18,007 nucleotides of DNA from an uncultured bacterium (GTDB lineage: Bacteria > Cyanobacteriota > Vampirovibrionia > Gastranaerophilales > Gastranaerophilaceae). A program made the position numbers and the translations under genes. The stretch lies in NCBI GenBank assembly GCA_900550295.1, contig URRM01000029.1:1-18007 (forward strand), in the 5' to 3' direction. This document shows, in pieces, positions 1 to 5,550 of this stretch; position 1 is the stretch's first letter; each line of letters starts with the position of its first letter. The notes under the pieces are model-generated. The model searched no databases, was not told the origin of the DNA, and saw nothing but the letters and a program-made list of their open reading frames with translations.

Positions 1-8
1 AAACTCAT
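1..8 (-). CDS. Start of an unseen minus-strand gene (partial)
   Basis: On the minus strand an ATG (8-6) is followed by AGT and then the window edge. It is preceded by a good Shine-Dalgarno sequence, AGAGGA (21-16), with 7 bases between it and the ATG. Only two codons are visible, so the product is unknown. The assignment rests on the ribosome binding site and on the long non-coding stretch upstream. Confidence 0.35.
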
Positions 9-29
9 TTTTTAATCCTCTTTATCTCT

Positions 30-78
30 CGTACTTATATAAAGTATTTACTTCTGAATTTATTGCCTTTTTTTATGC
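30..78. repeat. Imperfect direct repeat, copy A
   Basis: This copy shares with 317-363 the order CGTACTT...AAAGTATTT, then CTT, then ATTTATTG, then CTTTT and a terminal TGC, with one- or two-base indels. Its core is an inverted repeat, TACTT (32-36) with AAGTA (42-46). On the minus strand it lies just upstream of the Shine-Dalgarno sequence and ATG at position 8. Confidence 0.5.
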
Positions 79-111
79 ATGTTGCTTTACATTTCTTTAC
101 ATATGGAAATA

Positions 112-127
112 CCTCCCGCTAGGGAGG
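112..127. other. GC-rich hairpin
   Basis: A 6-bp perfect stem, CCTCCC-GCTA-GGGAGG, stands out in very AT-rich surroundings. No run of T follows on either strand, so it is not a clear intrinsic terminator. It could be a structural element in the leader of the minus-strand gene starting at position 8. Confidence 0.4.
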
Positions 128-316
128 CGATAAATCTTACTAACCAAACCTTAAATTTTCTTTTTCTTACCTTATCCTTTTCCTAATTTATTTAAATCTG
201 TTTTTCATATCCTTTCTTGGATTATGTTGTTATATCTCTTATTTCAATATTCTAATCTGAAATACTGAAATAAATTTCGATTCCTCAGAAGTATATGTTT
301 CATCTTCTCTCGGACT

Positions 317-363
317 CGTACTTTATTAAAGTATTTCTTTGGCTATTTATTGACTTTTATTGC
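317..363. repeat. Imperfect direct repeat, copy B
   Basis: This is the second copy of the element at 30-78, about 285 bp away in the same orientation. Its core is a perfect dyad, TACTTTA-T-TAAAGTA (319-333). Because the inverted-repeat core is kept while flanking bases drift, the element may act as a protein site or RNA hairpin. It could equally be a decayed duplication of a gene-start region. Confidence 0.5.
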
Positions 364-371
364 AAAAATAA

Positions 372-387
372 GTTAACAAATGTTAAC
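372..387. promoter_or_regulatory. GTTAAC-N4-GTTAAC dyad (possible operator)
   Basis: GTTAACA (372-378) and TGTTAAC (381-387) form a 7+2+7 dyad about 37 bp beyond the stop codon at 424. On the minus strand TTGACT (397-392) could be a -35 element, placing the dyad in the promoter spacer, but no good -10 follows at the right distance. The T-rich bases after it on the minus strand make a weak terminator an alternative. Confidence 0.25.
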
Positions 388-423
388 ATTAAGTCAATTA
401 AGCCTATTTTATAAAGTTTCTAG

Positions 424-1620
424 CTATCCATTAATTAGGTTTTTAAAGTTAATAAGCGGATCTCTAACGATTTTCTTTGCAACTTTTTGTTTATAAATAT
501 TGTCAGAAAGGACTGTTGCAAGTTCTCTATAACATTGCGCTATATTAGAGCTTGGATTTATATAACTCGCCGGAAGTCCTTTGTTTATAGAGGACATAAT
601 AGTAAAGTAGTTGTTTGGAATTTTCCAATAAACCTTTTTGTTTAGTGCTTTTTCAACATCCTCAACTGTAACTTCGTCATTTTCCATATATCTATTGATT
701 ACAATTTTTGTTTTATCTTTGTCGTAACCAAGTCTTTCAAAAATATCAAGGCATCTTTGACAATTTCTTATTGCCGGTAAGTTAACAATAGTAACAAGCA
801 TAATAAAGTCTGTATTGTCTAGAACAGTGATGGTTTTGCCATCAAATGTGTTACTTGTATCAACGATTACGTATGAGAATTTTTCACGTAGCGCATCGAA
901 CAGTTTTGTAATTTGATTTGGTGTAATATCCTTTGATTGTTCCATATATGGTGTATCTGCCAAAATATATAAACTTGTATCTCTGTATCGCTCTAGAGTG
1001 CTTTCAAGGAAACTATCATCTGTGCCATCAAGATTGTTAACCACATAAGAGATATCAAAAGAAGGTTTAATATCCATAAATGTAGCAACATCTCCTAATT
1101 GAAAATTCATATCAACTAGGGCAACTTTTTCTTTTGTAATATTAGCGATTTCAAGCGCTAAGTTTGTAGAAATTGAAGTTTTCCCAATACCACCTTTGTT
1201 TGAAAATATTGTTATAACTTTACAGTTTGTTGTTTTTTCACGTCCGTATGTTTGCTCGTTAAGCTTGTTTATAGTTGTAATAAAGTCATTTTTAATTATA
1301 GGTTTTGGTAAAAATTCTCTAGCTCCAACCCTCATAGCTTTAATTATAGAATCTGTATCATAGCTAAGTGCTGTAACGATAAATTTTATTTGTTGTTTTG
1401 AAGTAGTAATTTTTTCAATTATGTTTAAAGTTTCTTGCTGATTTTTTGTGATATCAACAATTACTAAATTTGGTTGTTCGCTTAAAATATGGCTATATGC
1501 ATCATTTATTGAGTTAAAAACATCTGATATTTGAATACAATCTAAATCGTTAGAATAATTTTTAATTATTTCTCTTGAGTTTTCATCAGAATCAATAATA
1601 AATGTTTTAAGCTTATGCAT
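424..1620 (-). CDS. Receiver-domain MinD/CpaE-like ATPase
   Basis: This 398-residue protein couples an N-terminal response-regulator receiver-like domain (about 1-125) to a C-terminal MinD/ParA-type P-loop ATPase (about 133-375). The receiver keeps acidic residues D10 and D12, a phospho-acceptor position D56, T83 and K106, so it may still be phosphorylatable. The ATPase has the deviant Walker A motif KGGIGKT (142-148) with the signature lysine, and an A' aspartate at D170 (LVDMN). This order is that of CpaE/TadZ, polar localisation factors of Tad-type pilus assembly in the cytoplasm. No other pilus gene is in the window, so the pilus link is inference. The start has AAAGGGGA upstream and a promoter at 1641-1669. 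A cell-division or chromosome-positioning ATPase is the main alternative. Confidence 0.85.
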   Translation of the reverse strand: MHKLKTFIIDSDENSREIIKNYSNDLDCIQISDVFNSINDAYSHILSEQPNLVIVDITKNQQETLNIIEKITTSKQQIKFIVTALSYDTDSIIKAMRVGAREFLPKPIIKNDFITTINKLNEQTYGREKTTNCKVITIFSNKGGIGKTSISTNLALEIANITKEKVALVDMNFQLGDVATFMDIKPSFDISYVVNNLDGTDDSFLESTLERYRDTSLYILADTPYMEQSKDITPNQITKLFDALREKFSYVIVDTSNTFDGKTITVLDNTDFIMLVTIVNLPAIRNCQRCLDIFERLGYDKDKTKIVINRYMENDEVTVEDVEKALNKKVYWKIPNNYFTIMSSINKGLPASYINPSSNIAQCYRELATVLSDNIYKQKVAKKIVRDPLINFKNLING

Positions 1621-1640
1621 GACTATCCCCTTTGATTAAA

Positions 1641-1669
1641 ATTATAACATAAACAAAAGTGCGCCTCAA
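1641..1669 (-). promoter_or_regulatory. Promoter of the receiver-MinD gene
   Basis: On the minus strand a -35 TTGAGG (1669-1664) and a perfect -10 TATAAT (1646-1641) are 17 bp apart, placing transcription start near 1634, a short leader ahead of the ATG at 1620. The -35 hexamer is part of the 3' arm of the terminator of the upstream small gene. Confidence 0.65.
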
Positions 1670-1692
1670 TTGTATGTCTTGAGAACGCACTT
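1651..1692 (-). terminator. Intrinsic terminator of the 47-residue gene
   Basis: Reading the minus strand, AAGTGCG (1692-1686) and CTCAA (1683-1679) pair with TTGAG (1669-1665) and CGCACTT (1663-1657), with a small internal bulge. TTGTTT (1656-1651) follows. It lies 23 bp past the stop codon of the small gene ending at 1715. Confidence 0.6.
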
Positions 1693-1714
1693 AATGTTAT
1701 GTTTATAAAGAGTA

Positions 1715-1858
1715 TTATTTTTTTACTGTTAGTAATATAGCAGCAAGCTTTTTGCCACCTTTAGGCAAACCAATTTCTTTTATTTCATTGATTTTCTTCG
1801 GAGGTTCCGATGGTTGTTGATAGTTAATCAAAAAGTGCATAAATTCATCACTAAACAT
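1715..1858 (-). CDS. 47-residue small protein, unknown
   Basis: The start at 1858 is chosen because AAAGGAG sits 6 bases upstream. Longer reading through to 1960 has no such signal and would run through this ribosome binding site and the intergenic region. The product has an acidic/aromatic N-terminus (MFSDEFMHFL), a proline/lysine middle and a basic C-terminus ending in LTVKK. There is no clear signal peptide or full membrane segment and I recognise no family. It has its own terminator (1651-1692) and lies between two receiver-domain genes, one divergent and one downstream, so a role in the same signalling cluster is possible but unproven. Confidence 0.6.
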   Translation of the reverse strand: MFSDEFMHFLINYQQPSEPPKKINEIKEIGLPKGGKKLAAILLTVKK

Positions 1859-1941
1859 TTTTTCTCCTTTTGGAAACTCCATAATTTTGCTACACGTTAC
1901 AGATATATAAAAACATTTTGCAAAAAAAAATTGCCTTTTAC

Positions 1942-1970
1942 TTTCATTTTGATAAAACATATGTTATAAT
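1942..1970 (+). promoter_or_regulatory. Extended -10 promoter of the coiled-coil receiver gene
   Basis: A perfect -10 TATAAT (1965-1970) carries the extended motif TGT immediately upstream (1962-1964). The -35 region TTTCAT (1942-1947, 17-bp spacer) is weak, as is usual for extended -10 promoters. Transcription would start near 1977, giving a leader of about 17 nt that contains the AGAGG ribosome binding site (1981-1985). Confidence 0.6.
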
Positions 1971-1993
1971 TGCTAACAACAGAGGTATATATT

Positions 1994-2839
1994 ATGGCTA
2001 AATTTGAAATGGAACTAGATGACAATTTTGTTTCAAAATTGTTTGAACTAACTGATGCATGTCCGCCATCAAGTAGCGAATTAAATCTTCAATCTTTAAA
2101 AAAACAGCTTTATGATTTAGGTGTTTTGATAAAAGAACAAAAAGAAGAAATTGATGAATTAAAGGCTAAAGTACAAAAATCAAGAAGACATGCCTCACAA
2201 GAAGATGCAGCTCCGGCTAGTGCTCCAAAAACTAAGCCTGCACAAACTCAAAGTAAGCCAAAAGTTGAACAATTATCACCTGAAGAGGATATGGATGAAC
2301 AGTTTAAAATGGCGCCTGAACATGAAATTGCACCTTCTACACCTGTTAGAAATAGTGATATCCCTGTGCCAATTAGTTACTCTGCGCCATCTATAATTTT
2401 TGTAGAACCATCTGAAATAAAGCACATTGATAGAGAATTTTATGATGATGATGGTAAATTAGCAAAAGGACGTGTGCTTATTATTGATGACTTAGGTGTT
2501 GTTACATACCAATTAAGCGTTTTGTTTAAGCGTGCTGGATATTTACCTGTTACATCAAAAGAAATTTATGATGCAGTTGATCAATTTAAAAGAAATTATT
2601 ATGACTATGTAATAATGGATTTATTTATTCCGACCGAACGTGAAGGTTTTATTTTATTACAAGAGCTAAAGAAAATTGCGGCAGTTAGACATGACACTAC
2701 TGTAATTGGCGTAATGTCAGCATCTTCAAGAAAAGACCATAAGCAAGTATGTCAAAAACACGGTGCGGCATTCTATATAGAAAAAATTGATGACTGGCAA
2801 AAAGAATTATTTAAAATTGTTATGCAATATTCCGGTTAG
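1994..2839 (+). CDS. Coiled-coil protein with C-terminal receiver domain
   Basis: The protein has 281 residues counted from ATG 1994. An upstream in-frame TTG (1970) is rejected because the AGAGG ribosome binding site lies inside that extension. Residues about 30-62 form a predicted coiled coil, followed by a low-complexity Ala/Pro/Lys/Glu linker (about 65-130). Residues about 158-281 are a CheY-like receiver with D165-D166, phospho-acceptor D209, S242 and K264 all present. There is no DNA-binding or enzymatic output domain, so output probably runs through protein-protein contact via the N-terminal half. The 3' end overlaps the convergent HNH gene by 20 bp. No histidine kinase is in the window. 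Confidence 0.85.
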   Translation: MAKFEMELDDNFVSKLFELTDACPPSSSELNLQSLKKQLYDLGVLIKEQKEEIDELKAKVQKSRRHASQEDAAPASAPKTKPAQTQSKPKVEQLSPEEDMDEQFKMAPEHEIAPSTPVRNSDIPVPISYSAPSIIFVEPSEIKHIDREFYDDDGKLAKGRVLIIDDLGVVTYQLSVLFKRAGYLPVTSKEIYDAVDQFKRNYYDYVIMDLFIPTEREGFILLQELKKIAAVRHDTTVIGVMSASSRKDHKQVCQKHGAAFYIEKIDDWQKELFKIVMQYSG

Positions 2840-3350
2840 AATTTTTGTAATATTCTTTCCAAGAATCTACGTTTTTACTAGCATTTTGCGTTAATTCAAA
2901 GAGTTTGCTATCAGTTGGGCGTTCAGGACGTCTTAATAGTTTCATGCCTGCCTCTTTGGGAGTTCTATTTGCTTTATATTGATTGCATTCTTTACAGCAA
3001 GCTACAATGTTTTCCCACATGTCCGGTCCAAATCTTGATTTAGGATACACGTGATCTAAGGTTAGTTCCTTGCTTGATAATTGTTTCCCACAATACTGGC
3101 AAGTGTAATTATCCCTTTTAAATATATTTTCACGTGAAAATGGCAATTCCTGTTCCGGAATTGCCATTTCGTATTTTAAACGTATAACTTTAGGTATAAA
3201 TGTATTGTCAATTTTTATATAGTTATCCAAAGTTTTAATTTTATCTAGACATTCTACAGCCTTACCTTTTAGTAATAATACAAGTGCCCTTCTCCAAGTT
3301 GTTATGTGGAGAGGTTCTTCATTGAAATTAAGTAAAAGAACTTGTTCCAT
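2820..3350 (-). CDS. HNH endonuclease
   Basis: A 176-residue protein of the small HNH family common in Cyanobacteria and many other bacteria. The conserved N-terminal segment (EPLHITTWRRALVLLLKGKA, 12-31) precedes the nuclease core. The core has zinc-binding C84-x2-C87 and C119-x2-C122, the catalytic D99-H100 pair and N114, with N123 near the third HNH position. Such proteins are metal-dependent DNA nucleases of unclear cellular role, and no methyltransferase partner is present. The gene converges on the coiled-coil receiver gene with a 20-bp overlap at 2820-2839. The ribosome binding site upstream of 3350 is weak (GAG, 9 bases away) and I see no strong promoter. Confidence 0.88.
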   Translation of the reverse strand: MEQVLLLNFNEEPLHITTWRRALVLLLKGKAVECLDKIKTLDNYIKIDNTFIPKVIRLKYEMAIPEQELPFSRENIFKRDNYTCQYCGKQLSSKELTLDHVYPKSRFGPDMWENIVACCKECNQYKANRTPKEAGMKLLRRPERPTDSKLFELTQNASKNVDSWKEYYKNSNRNIA

Positions 3351-3415
3351 AATAAAGCACTCATGATTATCTGTTACAATAGTAATATTCCACTATTTGC
3401 AGTTATTAAAACTAC

Positions 3416-3452
3416 AAAAAATGGAGATTGTAAACATATTGTTACAATCTCC
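3416..3452 (-). terminator. Intrinsic terminator of ispH-rpsA
   Basis: An 11-bp perfect stem (3423-3433 with 3442-3452) with an 8-nt loop is followed on the minus strand by six T residues (3421-3416). It lies 30 bp past the rpsA stop codon. Confidence 0.85.
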
Positions 3453-3481
3453 GTTAAACGCTTATAATCAATAATGATTAA

Positions 3482-4543
3482 TTAGTCTTTTTTCATGTCT
3501 TTTACGCTTAATGCGATTCTGTGTTCTTGAGGAGTGAATTTTTTAATTAAAACTTCTACTTCATCACCAACTTTGTATAAGTTAAATGGATTTGGATTTT
3601 CCCCTAACATTTCAGCGATTGGAAGTAATGCTTCAACTCCTGGGAAAATGTTGATGAATGCGCCAAATGTAGCTACTTTATTAACAGTACCTTTTACGAT
3701 TTGACCTTCTTCAAATTTACCTTCGATTTGTTGCCAAGGATTTTCAGTCATACGTTTTAATGATAAGCTGATTCTCTTTAATTCTTGGTCAATTTTGATG
3801 ATTTTAACTTCAATTGAATCACCCAATGCTAAAACATCTGATGGGTGTTTAATTCTTTGCCATGAAATTTCAGAAATTGGTAATAAGCCATCGATACCAT
3901 TGATATCAACGAATGCACCAAAATCTGTAATTCTTACAACATTACCTTTTACTACGCTGTCTTCAGATAATTTTGAAATGACATCATCAACTACTTGGTT
4001 ACGTTGTTCTGCTACAGCTAATCTTTGAGATAAGATTAATTTATTTTTCTTAGGATCAGCTTCTAATACTTTAACTTCGATTTTTGTATCAACTAAACCT
4101 TCGAATGGAGTGCCTGTTCTTAATTGGCTAGATGGAATGAACCCTTTTAAGTCTGCAACGTCAACTAAAACGCCACCTTTAACTATAGATACAACCTTAG
4201 CAAGAATTGTGTCACCAACATTTTTAGCATCATTTAATTGAGCCCAAGCTTGAGCGTATGCAATACGTTTCAATGATAATTGCATAGCATCGTCATCGTT
4301 TTCTTCTTTTAATACATAAAATTCTCTAACATCACCAATTTGTAATGGTTCTGCGTTTTCATCTAAGTTACCGATTTCTTTGTCAGGCAAAAATGCTTCT
4401 GTTTTAGCACCTTTTACGCTTACAAGGTAACCGCCGTTTTCTCTTTTAATTACAGTACCTTCTACAATATCAGCTACTGTATAAGTTTTAGATAGAGTTT
4501 CGTCTAATAATTTTTCAAACTCATCCATTTGTACATTTGTCAT
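3482..4543 (-). CDS. rpsA: 30S ribosomal protein S1
   Basis: 353 residues with four S1/OB-fold RNA-binding repeats at about 22-92, 108-173, 196-264 and 280-348. The last two show the typical G-x-V-x4-FGAF core. S1 helps dock mRNA on the 30S subunit. Four repeats is shorter than the six-repeat proteobacterial form and matches the short S1 proteins of Firmicutes and Cyanobacteria-related groups. The start overlaps the ispH stop by 4 bp (ATGA), and a very strong AGGAGG (6 bases from the ATG) lies inside the ispH 3' end, so translation is likely coupled and also independently strong. The gene ends at the terminator 3416-3452. Confidence 0.95.
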   Translation of the reverse strand: MTNVQMDEFEKLLDETLSKTYTVADIVEGTVIKRENGGYLVSVKGAKTEAFLPDKEIGNLDENAEPLQIGDVREFYVLKEENDDDAMQLSLKRIAYAQAWAQLNDAKNVGDTILAKVVSIVKGGVLVDVADLKGFIPSSQLRTGTPFEGLVDTKIEVKVLEADPKKNKLILSQRLAVAEQRNQVVDDVISKLSEDSVVKGNVVRITDFGAFVDINGIDGLLPISEISWQRIKHPSDVLALGDSIEVKIIKIDQELKRISLSLKRMTENPWQQIEGKFEEGQIVKGTVNKVATFGAFINIFPGVEALLPIAEMLGENPNPFNLYKVGDEVEVLIKKFTPQEHRIALSVKDMKKD

Positions 4544-5412
4544 TTCTGACCTCCTTCTATTTTTCTATATACATTGTCTATTATATTTTGTGGAGTTGAT
4601 GCTCCTGCTGTAATGGCAATATTTTGAGATTTTTCAATTAAATCTTTGTAATTGTCTAACTCATCATCTTTTTCAATATGAATTGTATTTGTGATATCTG
4701 TTAAGATTTCAGCCAAATGAGTTGTATTAGCGCTTTTTTTTGAGCCTACTACAATGACTAAATCGTTATTTTGAGCCAATTCTTTTGCTTCTTTTTGACG
4801 CATTTTGGTACTTTGGCAAATTGTATTAACAAGATGCATTTCTTTTGAAATAGTAATCAAATATGAAACAATATTTTGCAATGTTTCCATACGTTGAGTT
4901 GTTTGAACAACAACTCCAACCTTTTTATGAGCCTTTATTTGTTCTTCTACTTCTTTTAATTGCTCAATGCAGCTTGCAACAAAAATCTTGTCAGTGTTCT
5001 GCTCTGCATTAGCTTTGATTGCAATTACTTCTGGGTGATCTGCTTTTCCTACAATAACAACAAAATCACCTTCTTTTGCAAGTTGAATTGCTTGTTGTTG
5101 AACCTTTTTTACATCTAAACAAGTTAAATCTACCAATTCTAATCCACTATCTTGGATAGTTTTGATTACTTCAGGAGAAGCTCCATGGCTTCTAATAACA
5201 CAAATACCGCTATCAGCTTCACTTATATCGTGAATTGTCTTGATTCCACGTTGCTCAAGCTCACTAATCACTTGTGAATTATGAATTAATTCACCAAGTA
5301 CATAAACATTCTTATCGGGATTTTCTTCTTTTAGCTTTTTGACAGTTTCAACGGCTCTTTTTACGCCATAACAGAAACCTGCATATTTAGCTAAAGTTAT
5401 ATTTTTTGACAA
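4540..5412 (-). CDS. ispH: 4-hydroxy-3-methylbut-2-enyl diphosphate reductase
   Basis: 290 residues. This is the last step of the non-mevalonate (MEP) isoprenoid pathway, reducing HMBPP to IPP and DMAPP with a 4Fe-4S cluster. The three cluster cysteines are C14 (AGFCYGVKRA), C98 and C199. Substrate-binding H44, H76 and H126 and the catalytic glutamate E128 (HPEV) are present. The second cysteine is in TCLD rather than the common TCP. The start codon is TTG at 5412, with AGGA 8 bases upstream; no later start keeps C14, so the TTG is required. The gene overlaps rpsA by 4 bp and forms an operon with it. Confidence 0.95.
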   Translation of the reverse strand: MSKNITLAKYAGFCYGVKRAVETVKKLKEENPDKNVYVLGELIHNSQVISELEQRGIKTIHDISEADSGICVIRSHGASPEVIKTIQDSGLELVDLTCLDVKKVQQQAIQLAKEGDFVVIVGKADHPEVIAIKANAEQNTDKIFVASCIEQLKEVEEQIKAHKKVGVVVQTTQRMETLQNIVSYLITISKEMHLVNTICQSTKMRQKEAKELAQNNDLVIVVGSKKSANTTHLAEILTDITNTIHIEKDDELDNYKDLIEKSQNIAITAGASTPQNIIDNVYRKIEGGQK

Positions 5413-5439
5413 TTAAATTGTCCTACTTTCATTAGACTA

Positions 5440-5455
5440 GAGAGTTTAAACTCTC
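5440..5455. promoter_or_regulatory. Perfect 16-bp palindrome upstream of ispH (candidate operator)
   Basis: GAGAGTTTAAACTCTC is a perfect dyad 28 bp upstream of the ispH TTG. On the minus strand a -10-like TCTAAT follows it a few bases downstream, and the palindrome falls in the 17-18 bp spacer behind a weak -35 (TTACTG or TACTGA). No T-run follows, so a terminator is unlikely. The promoter assignment is tentative. Confidence 0.45.
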
Positions 5456-5494
5456 AGTAATACCATTAAAACATAAAATTAGAAAATTTCAAGT

Positions 5495-5525
5495 AAAAAA
5501 AGAACCTCAAGTAGAGGTTCTTTTT
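5495..5525 (-). terminator. Intrinsic terminator after the DHH phosphoesterase
   Basis: AGAACCTC (5501-5508) and GAGGTTCT (5514-5521) form an 8-bp stem with a 5-nt loop, extended by flanking A and T runs. On the minus strand T residues follow (5500-5495). The symmetric A/T flanks would also work in the other direction, but only the minus-strand gene ending at 5551 needs it. Confidence 0.85.
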
Positions 5526-5550
5526 ATCAATCAATTATATCTTAGTTTTA

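Larger units (their letters stand above)
9..423. other. 415-nt non-coding region, G-poor on the plus strand
   Basis: No convincing gene is visible on either strand. The stretch is T/C-rich on the plus strand, so a minus-strand transcript would be purine-rich, as expected for a leader of the gene starting at 8 or a trailer of the gene ending at 424. It contains two imperfect direct repeats (30-78 and 317-363), a GC-rich hairpin (112-127), a tandem octamer (85-102) and a GTTAAC dyad (372-387). I do not recognise a known riboswitch. Confidence 0.6.

Noticed and set aside
181..230. Tiny minus-strand open frames (6-19 codons) with purine-rich upstream sequence
   Set aside because: Ribosome binding site spacing is wrong or absent and the purine-rich context makes such matches common by chance.
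1..423. CRISPR array or IS element
   Set aside because: Only two imperfect copies of one repeat, no regular spacing, no transposase and no terminal inverted repeats.
1859..1960. Longer 81-residue reading of the small minus-strand gene
   Set aside because: The added 34 residues cover the ribosome binding site and the divergent intergenic region; the start at 1858 with AAAGGAG explains the gene better.
1970..1993. TTG start for the coiled-coil receiver protein
   Set aside because: It begins at the last base of the -10 box and contains the ribosome binding site of the ATG at 1994.
2820..3350. HNH gene as part of a homing element or restriction system
   Set aside because: No intron or intein boundaries, no methyltransferase, and the protein matches the free-standing HNH family with its conserved N-terminal segment.
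3795..4028. Plus-strand open frame inside rpsA
   Set aside because: Antisense shadow of a highly conserved gene, no ribosome binding site and no recognisable protein.
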